The notes under the pieces were generated by a model. That model saw only the letters and a list, made by a program, of their open reading frames with translations, was not told the DNA's origin and searched no databases. A stretch of 64,000 nucleotides of DNA from Struthidea cinerea. Lineage: Eukaryota > Chordata > Aves > Passeriformes > Corcoracidae. This document shows, piece after piece, positions 26,559 through 37,353 of this stretch (position 1 is the first letter of the stretch; each line of letters opens with the position of its first letter). The stretch lies in the NCBI GenBank assembly GCA_013397865.1, contig VZTI01000691.1, positions 1,301,147 to 1,365,146 of the forward strand, in the 5' to 3' direction. The position numbers and the translations under genes were made by a program.

Positions 26559-29165
26559 CTGTTTAATTTTGTTATTGTTATTGGTTTGGTTTGGTTTTTT
26601 GGTAGTCTTGGCCCTCAGAAAGACATATACCTGCCTCTGAATAACTAAACTGAGCCATGACTTCCAGGACAAAAACTTCAGTGATTAGTCTAAGTAGAAG
26701 GTAATTGCTAGGCTTCCTGCAATTTTCTTGTAGACAAACTTCCTCTTTTCTTCCAGTAGCTTTTCAACAAATATTTGTCAATGATACAAAACTTGTTTGT
26801 AGAATCTCTTAGTATCAGAGGACAATAAGATTAAGGAGGGCTGACTCAGCTGTGTTCAAATCTGTGAAACATATTCTTATCTGCTCTTTTGTAAAAGTCA
26901 ATTAATACAAAGCCCTTTTGGTTAATTGTTCACATTTATCTTTACCGTCTACCATTCTTTTTCATTTTTATTATTGTTAATGGTGTATTTTTTAAATAAT
27001 AGTTTGTCATTGTTGTAATTCTGAATTGTTATTAACATAATCTTCCTTTTCTATTGAAAGGACTTTCTTTCTCTTTAGAAATTTTAGGAACACTTTAAAT
27101 CTTTTTTGTTCTCACAGCCCCTAAACGCTTCTTTTTTATTTTTTTCTTTTACTACTTTTATCCTACACTGATAGAGGATGCTCTGTTGGTTACAGAGTAA
27201 TCTAATCTAGTAACCTTCTAATTTCAGTAGAATTTTTATGTTGTACCAAACTTCTTTTCTTGTGAAGACCCCTAGGTTGATTCTTTGATTAAGGTCTGTA
27301 GAAAAGACGGAGATTTTATTATCCCTCATCTGCATCTTCAATGCGTGTTATTAATCCGGAATCAAATGCTACATCCCCTGGAGTCAATGGCAACATTGAT
27401 ATGGACTTTGAAATGACCAAGAACTTAGGTTAGATGTCTGAATAAAATTTTTCTCATTTGTCATTGTATTCTGCAATGGACCCATAGCCATACTTAATTT
27501 AAAAAGCTTATGGAATTTGGCTCCAGCATATTCCTTTATTTTCATATCTTCAGGCAAATCCATCCTCACAGTAAGAACTAGATCTAGGGCAGTTTTGCCT
27601 CTTTTTGCAAATGATGAAATTCCCTCTTTGACACAGCATGCTTGGATATATCTGTTTCCCAACAGATTTATGAGCAGCTAAAATCCCCCATGAAGAAAGA
27701 GTCTTCTAGCCAAGAATTTTCTGTACCCTGCTGTCCTTATGTTTGACTGGTTTGTAGCTGATACCCGCTATTTTTCAGTTTTGCTTTCTAGTTCCCTGTA
27801 TCACTGTTGATAATTACTTTGAGCATCCTTGCAGGAAGAGATTGTGTGTGCATTGATTAGCCACGTTGCTGCAAGCAGCACCACCTTACTGGCTTTACCA
27901 GCATAACACACTGCCGAGATTTCTAATGAACCTGCTGGAATTCGAAGGCTTGATCTGTGCTACATTGCTGTGATTTACCGTGCTGCCTTTGTGATTGATA
28001 CATATTACTGGCAATTTGGGGAGTGAAAAAGTGTGCAGAAATGATAAAAACAGCTGAATAAAGTGAATAGCTAGAGTGAATTTCCTGATCTGCACTTCTA
28101 CAGGTGTAGTAATGGTGAGACTTCGGCCCATATTTGGATGGCTTCAATTCCACATAGGCTCCCTAATCTGATGTTTCCCACTGGCTTCGTGCCCCTGAAG
28201 GCCTTGAAGCAGCTAGAAGGGAGCACAGGTAGAGGAATCCAGGCTAGCTAAATTTGCACTTCTGTGTGTGTCCATGTGGCACATCACAGCTGTGTTTGCA
28301 CATGCAGGACAGCCAAGATCTATATCCATAGATTCATCCCACTGATGGACACGGGGGGTAGTCACCTAAGCAAAAAGTTAAACATCTGTGCATATGGACT
28401 CAAACCCTCAAATTCCCTTTCTACTAGTGGTAAACAGTGCTTGTTTGACATTTTTCATAGCTAAAAATGCAATGGGAGTGGGAAAAGAGGTATCTTGACT
28501 AAAGGTCTGACAGGGTTGATTTGAATCCCTTTACACCTCACCTGTGTCCATGTTTTAGTTTGTGACTCTTTAGAAAGTATCATTATTATTATTGCAGACA
28601 ATTTCCTGAATAGGATTTTTTACTGGTGTCCACAAAAGGACTTGAAAATAGTGTTACTCAATCCCTTCTGCCTGAAACACATGAGTAAAATCTTAGGTCT
28701 TTGTGCTTTTCTTCCAGGTTCTTCTTGAATGCTTTTCCATGCAGGTTGTTTCTCAGGCAACAGTCCATGAGACATTTAGGACAAACAATTAAATGGAAAC
28801 TTCTGTTAAATTTCTACTTACCAAAAGTTAACAATAAATTGCCATCAATTAAACAGTCGGAAAAACATTTCCTTTCTATAGAGTTTTGGAGAAGAAAAAA
28901 CTGTCTGATCTTTTCTTCTTTAAATAAGTTTATTATTTCAATGGAGCTTCATCTTCATAAACAGTAGTGGATGGATGATGCTACAAAGGATTTACAATCC
29001 TTAATGTTTGGTCTTTTTTTTCTTTCCTTTCTGGTAATGACTGTGATTCTTAGAGATTACATTACTAGAGATAAATACTTGAAAATGAGATATTTATTTT
29101 CTATTTATGTTTCTTTATACAATGTAAGCAGAAAGAAGGTTAAACACTGCAGAAATGACTGTGAT

Positions 29166-30060
29166 TCTTCACTATAATGCTGGCTGTAATCTGGGGGAAA
29201 GTCTGTGGCTGTAGTGCCTGTGGTCTTGGCGCTGATGTTGTGAGATGCTCTGTGCTGAGCCGAGCTCACTGCTTAGGACTGGCTGAAGGGTTTACAGGAC
29301 AATTCATGAGCAGGTATGACCTGGGTGCACACTTCAATGGCAGGGTGCACCAGGACCACCAGAAAGTGCTGAAAAGCTGAAGCACCCATCAGCAACACTG
29401 CAAAGCCCTGCTCAGTCCGTACTGCAAGCAGGGTCGCCGTGCAGGGTGTTTAGACTCAATCCCTGCCCATGCACAGAGCAGCCATGGGGGCTGGGGTCAC
29501 GGGGGGTCCCTGGGTTGGTCCCATGGCCCAGGCAGGCAGCAGGCAGGATGGGGCAGCTGCAGCCCTGGGCAGCGGCCATCTCCCTGGGATGTGGTCCCAT
29601 GGCTGGTGGGTACTGCTGTGGCACAGCTGGGGCAGAGACAGACGGCCCTGGGGGTCGCAGAAGGGTCCTGGGCCATGGGCCAGGGAGGCCAGGCAGGTGA
29701 TGTAAGGTCTGTGGGTCCCCTGCAATAGTGCCCATTCCTAAGCAAGGAGAACAGCTTTGAGCAGGATAATGCCATCACCTGCCTGGCATGGGGGGCAAGG
29801 GGTGGTGGCTCAGTAATACTCAAGAGTCTGGACTGAGCTCCCTGGGGTGCATGGATCTGGGCAGTCTGGCCAAGTGTCTTCCCTGCTGTGGTATCCAGAC
29901 GTGGCCTTTCTGCCCTCCACAGCGAGTGTGTTCAGCGCAGCACTGGGCTCTGTGTGCCCCGAAGCACTGGGCTCTGTGTGCCCCACAGCACTGGGTTTGG
30001 CACACCCTGCTCCTGTCCTTTCACCAGCACAGGCAGCAGACCGCAGGCTCCTCACAGGTG
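29166..30060. other. GC-rich segment, function unknown
   Basis: A sharp local rise in G+C, strongest at 29440-30050, inside AT-rich DNA. Open frames of 60-120 codons overlap on both strands (for example 29412-29735 minus, 107 codons; 29788-30150 plus, 120 codons). This is expected where stop codons are rare and is not evidence for a protein. The segment includes a 24-bp tandem repeat and many CAGG/CCTG-type words. It could be a decayed minisatellite block, a GC-biased recombination patch, or an exon of an untranslated RNA. I cannot choose between these. Confidence 0.5.
29937..30003. repeat. 24-bp tandem repeat, about 2.8 copies
   Basis: Unit GCAGCACTGGGCTCTGTGTGCCCC at 29937-29960 is followed by a copy with one change (29961-29984) and a partial, more diverged copy (29985-30003). 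It lies in the GC-rich segment. Confidence 0.9.
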
Positions 30061-32633
30061 TCTTTTACTGCTATAGATGCAGAGAAAATTGTAGTGAGTC
30101 CTGCTCAGCCCAAGAATAGGACTTGTTTGATGCTGAACAATTTTTGGTGAGTTTCGCTGCCAAGCTCTAGGAATTTTTCAGAGTATGTGCACACTGGAAT
30201 TTTTTAATTTTTTTTTTACTTAGGACATATGTACGAAGATGGACGCAGACAGATCTTGCAGCAGGACTTTTTACCTCAAGCACACTGGATGGTTATAGAG
30301 TGCTGGACCAAATCTGGCACATTCCCTGCTAGCTTAGGGAACAGGCTGAGTAAGGTTGTGGAGCCGCACATTTCCATGTTCTTGAGTTCCTCAAATAAAT
30401 TTTATTACAGAAAATAAATAAATATCATCTCTCTCACACAGCCTTTTATATTTTCCCTTTTTATTGCAATTCTTTATAGAATCTCCAAACTGTCACACAA
30501 TTGAACTTCCCTGTTTACGTGCGTGCGCAGTATGAAAAAATATAATGGCTTTAAAAACTTGGATTTAATGCAAAACAGCTGAGAAATTTAAGCATACTTT
30601 TCTAACCCAGCTTTCCCTTAAAATAATATTTGATTATTTCTAGAAGTCTGCAGTAGGATTTTTTTGTGCATTTGTCTTGCAGAATATTTTTTAGTTAAGG
30701 AAAACATTGCTTCCCTGTGTCTTAGAGTACTTCTGTAATTTCAATTTACAGTATGTCCTCTTACTGCAATATTTGTTTTAGGGGAAAAATAGTAACTAGG
30801 ATTGACTGTGTCTGCAGCATATTAGATTTTATGTATTACAATTAAATCCCCCTCTGAGCCATCTGGTTTACAGATTGTATAGATTTTTAAATTTTAGTTT
30901 GTCTTCCCAGTTGACCTAGATTAGGACCACCTTTTCTAGTTTTACTCTTCAAACATTCCCTATATTTTAACTTTCCAGTAAAAGTAATGTTTATTACTTG
31001 TATGCTGAGGTGGTTAATAATCCTGAAATCATGGTTTTAAATCTTATCACATGAAGGATATTTGCCAGGCAAAGGAGCCCAGAACTGACCTTTCAAATCT
31101 TCCTAATTTTCCACCACATAGAGGATAACTCACCTGCATCTGCAATATTTCCTTGCTCTTGGCCATACTTAATATAGGTAACACTATAAACTTTGCTGTT
31201 CTCTATTTAAGTAATTTTTGGGGGTCATACTTGTGCTCACTTGATTTTGAGTTTTCCAGGATTTCAGTGTGCAGAGACTGGCTTTAGATCAGATTAAAAG
31301 AAAGGATACTCTCAGCAAAACCAAGATGTTGGGTCCGAAACAGCAAAATTGCAAAATGCAAAAACCTCAGCAAAACCTCTAAGCAGCACCTGAGCTCACA
31401 TCAGGGCTTTGCCTTGCAGGTTCTCGTGCTGTCTGCAGGTCAGCCTGTGCAGAGGTGCTGTCTCCCCTGATTTGCAGTGAGGCACCAAAGTCTGACTGTC
31501 ATTCCTGATGCACAGCAGTTAGATCTGGAAGGCAGGCTTTGATGCAATGCCCTGAGGAAGCACATAGTAAATTTTAGATATTTCTTGGATAAGGTGAGTT
31601 GGAGTACAGGCCTTGGGGGCTGTAATTTCAGAGGAACTAAAATCCGGTTTAGTTCCTGGGTCAATTGCTTGATCCTGCCACAATGTATTTCTTCTGAGAA
31701 ATCTGAGACTAAACCATTGATAGCTTTGGACTGGGAACTGCGTAGATGGTTATTCCATATGCTAGAAGGAGGTCTTGGAAATGATGGCTTCTCTGAATCC
31801 TGTGTGACAAATTGTATTTTAGGAAAGCAGCCTAAGCAAAGGGTAATGTACATTTGGAAATGTGTTCCTTAACTCTCCAGGCAACTATTAAGGTTTTCAT
31901 GTTGCTATGCACATTTTTATTAACATTCTCTTGTTCAAGTGCAGAAATACATGATTAGAGCACGTACATGAATATTTTGAAATCATCATAGAGGGGATAG
32001 CAGACCAGCAGTGCAGAATAGAATGATCATACAGTAGGAATACCCTGTACTGTTATTATTCCTGTAGCTGGAATTAGTGTAGAATTTTTTGGAAATTGTA
32101 TTCGAAGTGTGATGGTAATTGTCAGTCTTGTAATGATAAAGTACAGTTTTGTGTGTTAAGCTTATTCATGCACATATCGCAAGAGGGTTTCACCTTCCCA
32201 AGTTATTTAGAATTACATATACTGGGATACCACACTGACTGTTGAGAAAATTGGTTTTGTCAGACCACTATGCTGAGGTTTCCTATGTTCCCTATTCATA
32301 AGGCTGTTGTAGTTCTTGCTTCATAGCTCTTCCCTTGAAGAAAAGGTAATCTTGCACATGCTCCCTTATATTCTGTCTTAACTCATGGACTTGGGCAGAA
32401 AAGTAGATTTCAATTAGAATTTTTATATCATCTCTAAGTTTTTGTCCCAAATTTCTTCAAATTGAAACAAAGTTCTCCTTCACCAGTCAGTTGTTCTTGC
32501 TACCATGCACAGAATTTCACATTGTATTTTTTATCTTTTACCTATTTACCATTTCCTATAGCCAGGCTAAATTGCCACAGTAGAGTTTTATTTCCAAAGC
32601 AGATATTTTCTACTAAGTTAATTTTCAAGGAAG
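30061..32633. other. Unique non-coding DNA with the window's longest open frame
   Basis: No gene supported. The longest ATG frame of the whole window lies here on the minus strand (31440-31853, 137 codons), overlapped on the plus strand by a 95-codon frame (31585-31872). Neither has a signal peptide, membrane segment or motif I recognise. A frame of this length is expected by chance in 64 kb. Confidence 0.65.
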
Positions 32634-32703
32634 ATATACTATACTATACTATACTATACTATACTATACTATACTATACTATACTATACTAATACTATAC
32701 TAT
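32634..32703. repeat. (ATACT)n pentanucleotide microsatellite
   Basis: Eleven perfect ATACT units run from 32636 to 32690. One inserted A follows, then about two more units to 32703. The long pure run suggests a high mutation rate and length polymorphism. Confidence 0.97.
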
Positions 32704-33934
32704 ATTTCCTAATCATCTAAGCAATTTTTATTAAAATACCCAGTATATATTATCCTTATGAACCTCAGCTTCTTTGCTTAGACCCAGTCTGTTTCTAAAT
32801 TAGCACCATATTTAATATGCACAGTCATCATCTCATCCAACAAAGGAGTAATATGGCCAAATGCTTTGGAATAAGTTGAACACTGCAAAAAATATTCTGT
32901 GATCCTGGCACACCCACTGTAAGCCTTGATATCAGTCTTGATGAGAAGAAAATTCCACAAACATCTTGTTCTGTCTAGTAGGGAGATTTTTCTCGAAGGT
33001 TCTGCTGAGTTTTGTGAGTAGGATTAGTCCAAGTAAAAATAAAAAAAAAAAAATTTGGTTACAACCAAAATGCTAAGGCATGGAGGGAACTGTTTGGGAG
33101 GCAGAGAGTCTGCAGTCCCCAGCATATGCAAAACACAAATGACAGTGCATTAACCATTGCTGTGCTCCCTGGTAAAGTGCTTCTGTGGTATCAATTTATA
33201 ATAATCAAGCAGAGTTCTGACAGTTTCATGACATTAACAGGACATAATTCTCAACGTAAGCTGTATTGCAAGATGCACTTTTTGTTCACCAACTTTATTT
33301 CAGAGTTTTCAGCATCAAGGGGCTGCCAGTAAAGTACACATCACTAAAAAGAAAAAAATAAGATTGAAAAAAATCTTGATAAAATTAACCCGGTAAAACC
33401 GCAGAGGAATTTCTTCATAGTAGAATTTCTTAGAAATCAAAACTGAAAACAATTACCAGATGAAGAAAGCAATAAGTAACAAATGCTAAATATTGTCATG
33501 ATTAATATTAACACAAATACAATTTTATGGAATGCGTATCAGACTTTATACAAGACTGAAATAAAAATGGAACCCAAGGAAATGGGGCAATAAAGAATGG
33601 TAAGGAGAGGTCGAGCCTCAGAGGGAAGCATGTGAAGAACGAACCATTGAAGCAAATGATAGCACATTTCCAGATGTTCTTTGTGAGTTTTAAAGGGCTA
33701 CAAATATGAAATAGCTGCTCAGTAAACTGTGGTGCCTAACCTGGTGCTTAAATCGGTGCTGGTGTCAGCATCCAGGTTCCAGGTGTGACTAGTACAACTA
33801 CAGGTTTGTTAGCTATATCTGACTTTTTCTGCCAAAACAAGTAACACAGACTTAGTAGATCTAGGAAGACCAATAGAGAAAGTCCTGCTTTATGTAACCA
33901 GGCAGAATTAATTGAGAATCAGTAAGAAAAGGAA
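32704..33934. other. Unique non-coding DNA before the transposon cluster
   Basis: An A13 run lies at 33041-33053. No gene, transposon or RNA was recognised. The right border is where similarity to an old CR1 reverse-transcriptase region begins. Confidence 0.6.
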
Positions 33935-34809
33935 TGGCCTGCTTATTCTTTTCACAACAGCTCTCTCACAAGAGCTTCCCAAAGAAAATAAGGTGCTATG
34001 GAATAGAAAGGAATGTTTTCATATACTGGTTCAAAGGGGAGAAGCGAGGTGCAGGAGTGCTTCTAAGAACAGAGAGAGTTTTCTAAGTGGATCCTCCAGG
34101 GACTGATACTGGAACATGAGTTATTCAACAAATTTTTACATGATTGGGAAAGGTGGATGAATAGTGATGCAAAAAATGTTTTCCTGATGATATAATTCAG
34201 AAAATGTACTGAAAACTGACTACCAGCAGAGCATTCAATTCATGTAGGAATAAAAGCGTCTGAAGTGGACAATGCTGTGGATGGTCCTTCAAAAATTTCA
34301 AAGCTGTACTCATGAGCACTCTGAAAGGAAAACATTATGTTAAAAATTATTGGAAGTTTAGGAATTGTTGGAAGGCTGCAAACCAGAAAAGATGGTCATG
34401 GCTTTTTACAGTTCTTACTCCTCTCAAATACTGTGTGCCATTCAGGCCATGCTGTCTGCATAAAGAACATGTGTGGAATGGAAGATTTCTTGGTTAAAAA
34501 AAAGAATTGTTGAAGGGCTGGGTTGGTCTCTGTATGAGGAGAAAATGAGAAAAATTAACTTTAGAATTTGCTCTGTAAAATATGACTGAGATGCCCATAC
34601 AACCATAGATGGTGAGAAAATGAGTAGAAAATAATATTATTCAATATTTCTAATTAAATAAGAATTACAGTATTTTAATTAAATGATCAGATGATAGACT
34701 TTAAACAAACAAAATAAATCAACAACTTTTTTACACAGCTTGCAATTGTGGATCCACTAAGATGGGCTGCTGGAGACAGCAAGATTAAAATTAATTCAGA
34801 AAGGGCTGT
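33935..34809 (+). mobile_element. Ancient CR1 LINE, 5' part (reverse-transcriptase remnant)
   Basis: A heavily decayed plus-strand CR1 of an old amniote lineage (the L3-like type well preserved in turtles and crocodilians), unlike the younger bird CR1 copies here. The order of blocks fits the family: a remnant of the finger/palm 'FSKAFDTV' region at about 33935-33980, the 'ctccagggactgatactgg' block at 34094-34112, and a remnant of the catalytic F-A-D-D-T motif reading F-P-D-D-I at 34180-34194. These are followed by 'aaatactgtgtgcc' at 34427-34440, 'tatgaggagaaaatga' near 34536 and 'aaacaaacaaaataaa' near 34704. No frame stays open. The copy is cut at 34809 by an LTR insertion and resumes at 35417. 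Confidence 0.75.
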
Positions 34810-35421
34810 TGTCCTAGTTTAGACAAATTGGAGGAAAATATCCTCTGATAGAAGTCAGGTTGCAACCACCCCTCCCCCCAGGTTCGGGAAAAAAAATTTT
34901 CCTCGAAGGAAAGTGAAAGAGATAAAAGCTATTTATTTAACAAACACACAGGAGGGGAATAATAATGTTAAATAATGAGATCTCTCTCTCTGTGGAGAGA
35001 AAACCTGGGAAGATGTCAGAGATCCTCTGTAGGTGCGGTCTCTCTCCTCCTCAGAGCTGGGTCGGCGAGGGGCCACCCCCCCGGGCCTCCAGGAAAATTC
35101 TCTTGATGTGTTCAGATGTTGTTGAAACAGTCCAGAAGAGAAGAAAAGAACAAAAAACCCAAAATCCTAGGAAAACAAGGTTCAGCTCTCCGTCTCTCGC
35201 CGGAAAAAGAAATGCTGAAAAAACAAAGTTGACTGAGGGGAAAAAAAAACCAGGGGTACCGCTGAAGCCGAGGAGTGTATCTCCGTGTCCTTGAAACAAC
35301 TGCTTTGAAACGTTTTTTGTTTTCTGTCCTTCTCAGGCTCAGTTTAAAGACACAGAAAAGATTGGTGGGCATAGGGTAGCGATAGGGGATACACATTATA
35401 AAGTCACCCCACGACAGATGT
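34805..35421 (-). mobile_element. Solo LTR inserted in an ancient CR1
   Basis: The LTR body is 34810-35416 (607 bp). Ends read TGTCCTAG and CCACGACA on the plus strand, so they begin TG, end CA and form an imperfect inverted repeat (6 of 8 matching). The flanks gctgt (34805-34809) and gatgt (35417-35421) fit a 5-bp target-site duplication with one change, as made by ERVL-like elements. Minus is the likely sense strand, because AATAAA on minus (34932-34937) sits about 120 bp from the end of the element. It resembles passerine endogenous retrovirus LTRs. No internal genes remain. Both borders are confirmed because the host CR1 continues on either side. Confidence 0.85.
34932..34937 (-). terminator. 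LTR polyadenylation signal (AATAAA, minus)
   Basis: TTTATT on plus reads AATAAA on minus, near the 3' end of the minus-sense LTR. It is correctly placed for the R region. Activity is unknown. Confidence 0.5.
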
Positions 35422-35620
35422 GAATTATTTTAAAGAAAATCCCTGCTGGTTCCATTAAGCATGTTAGATGGGAGGCTCAGAAAGTCCAAAACCAATGAAT
35501 CACAACCTAGAAAGCTATAGTGGAGGGGTAGACCATTTGCCCTGTTCTTTTTCCTAAAAATCTGCATCTGACCACCAATGGCTGGGAATAAGCTTCTGGT
35601 TGATTTGGTCTGATCCCTCT
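35417..35620 (+). mobile_element. Ancient CR1 LINE, 3' part, continued after LTR
   Basis: It continues the CR1 interrupted at 34809. The block 'ccattaagcatgttagatggga' type at 35452-35473 and the 3' untranslated block around 35538-35617 (ending 'ttggtctgatccc') match the order of the old CR1 lineage's 3' end. The terminal tail has been lost or is not recognisable beyond about 35620. Joining across the LTR with one copy of the 5-mer gives a continuous family layout. Confidence 0.7.
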
Positions 35621-36327
35621 ACTCACTGTAGTAACTGGGACCTCTGTTACTATCCTTGGGCCTGTGATCAGCTGCCATTTTTTGGAAATACTAACAAGAG
35701 CTAGACAATTATTCACCGGCATTAAGCTCTCCTGTGTGTGCAAGTGTATACAAATTACCTTGATTTCTTCCAGTTTATTTGTTAATCAGATTTAATTATC
35801 TTGGATGGACTCCTGCTACCATTTTTCATATACTGTTGAGTCAGAAAGTGGGCATAGTGGATTCAGTATTGCCATGGATAGAACCTCTTAAATACTATAG
35901 AGTTACCCTAAATCATTCTACCTCTGTTTAAAAGCCCTGTTCTAAGTCATGGAAAATGACTTAATCTATTATTGTTGGATCTATTCCATGAATATCCATG
36001 ACTTTCTCAGTCTCAGTACCATGAATATTTTATTACATACTAGAACACTCTCTACATATTAGCGAGCCCATTTTTGTGACTGAATTTGGCAGATGATTGT
36101 GCTTTTGCTGTTTCATTACAGTTATTTTTACTAGTGTCGCAATAATGCTCAGAAGCCCCCTGTGGGCTGAACCCCTTTGGTGGTAGATGCTTTAGCAGAA
36201 CTAGAAGACTCTTTGCTGTCTGAAAACACTGGTGGTCCAACAGGTAAAACAGACAAAAGTGAGAAAGGCAAAGCATAGCAAAGCAATGAACTGACTTGCT
36301 CGCCATCACAGGGCATGTTGATGATAG
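35621..36327. other. Unique DNA between two CR1 elements
   Basis: About 700 bp with no gene or recognised repeat. Minus-strand frames of 76-85 codons near 36052-36379 show no motif. Confidence 0.6.
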
Positions 36328-36880
36328 AAATTACAGTAGTTATAATCATTTTGGACTTCAGCAAAACTTTTGATACCATCTCTCACAGTATCTTTCTGGA
36401 CAAAACGCCTGGCCCACAGCTGAATAACCATGGCAGCATCTTCATTAATAACTTGGATGCAGGACTCAAAGGAATAATAAGTAAGTTTGTCTATGACCCT
36501 AAATTGGGAAGAGCTGTTGACTCTCTCAAAGGCATGTAGGCCCTGCAGAGACACCTCAACAAATTAGAGATGGTCAATCACCAACTGTATGAATTTTAAC
36601 AAGGGCAAGTGCCAGATTTGGCACCTGGGCAAGTCTGTATAGACTGGGAAATGAGATGCTGGAGAGCAGCTGTGGAAAGGAACCTGGGGGTCCTGGTTGA
36701 TGGCAAGTTGGGTCAGCACTGCCGTGGCAGCCGGGAAGGGCAACTCTGTCCTGGGGACATCAGGCACAGCATCGCCAGCCAGGCAAGGGAGGGATTGTCC
36801 TGCTCTGCTCTGAGCTGGGGCAGCCTCACCTCATGTCCTGGGGGCAGTTTTAGGTGCCAAAATGTAAGAAAGACATGAAA
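36328..36880 (+). pseudogene. CR1 ORF2 reverse-transcriptase remnant
   Basis: The coding part of the CR1 above. Family knowledge: ORF2 encodes an endonuclease and a reverse transcriptase that copy the element's RNA at a nicked target. Here only the palm and C-terminal reverse-transcriptase blocks remain, split by an internal deletion and by stops at 36538-36540 and 36876-36878. The endonuclease is absent. The active-site pair is broken (tyrosine in place of the first aspartate). Confidence 0.85.
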
Positions 36881-37353
36881 CTATTAGAGAGTCTCCAAAG
36901 GAGGGTAAGAAATGTGGTGAAGGGTCTGGAAGAGAAACCGTATGAGGAGGGTCTGAGGTCACTGGGTCTGTTCAGCCTGGAGAAGAGGAGACTGAGGGGA
37001 GACTTCACTGCAGTTACAGCTTTCTTGTGAGGGGAAGAGGAGGGGCAGGCACTGACCTCTGCTCTGTGGTGACCACTGACAGGTCTTGAGGGAATGGCCT
37101 CAAGGTGTGTCAGGGGAGGTTTAGGCTGGGTGTTTCAAAAAGGTTCCTCACCCAGAGGGTGATTGGGCATTGGAACAGCTCTCCAGGGCAGTGGTCACAG
37201 CACCAGCCTGCCGGAGCTCAAGAAGTGTTTGGACAATGCTCTCGGGCACATGGTGTGACTCTTGGGGATGGTCCTGTGCAGGGCCAGGAGCTGGGCTCAA
37301 TGATCCTGATGGGTCCCTTCCAACTCAGCATGTTCTATGATTCTATGATTTTC
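36328..37353 (+). mobile_element. CR1 LINE with reverse-transcriptase remnants
   Basis: The most complete CR1 of the window, plus strand, about 1.03 kb. A frame at 36315-36539 reads LDFSKTFDTISHSIFLDK, the CR1 reverse-transcriptase palm motif. It continues with a FINNLDAGLKGIISKF block and a catalytic site that reads F-V-Y-D-P (36486-36500) where the family has F-A-D-D-T. Most of the segment between these blocks (roughly 250 bp) is missing. A frame at 36609-36878 contains ERNLGVLVDGKL, the C-terminal thumb-side motif. The 3' untranslated part ends with 'tctatgattctatgatt' at 37333-37350. The lost catalytic aspartate, the deletion and stop codons make it dead. Same subfamily as the copies at 48944 and 58238. 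Confidence 0.95.

Larger units (their letters stand above)
18683..29165. other. Unique non-coding DNA, no gene seen
   Basis: About 10.5 kb without a recognisable gene or transposon. The longest ATG frames are about 102 codons and featureless. A (TTTA)n run lies at 26542-26558. A CpG-dense patch lies near 22890-23370. A segment at 19920-20095 reads like conserved non-coding DNA. 20460-20600 has a short G-rich run and a sequence loosely resembling a CTCF site (CACCTTGTGGTG). The rest is ordinary AT-rich DNA. Confidence 0.65.

Noticed and set aside
29412..30150. Overlapping frames of 80-120 codons on both strands
   Set aside because: The GC-rich composition makes stops rare in all frames. No domain or start context supports a protein.
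33041..33053. Poly(A) run, possible processed pseudogene tail
   Set aside because: No recognisable retroposed body upstream and no flanking duplication.
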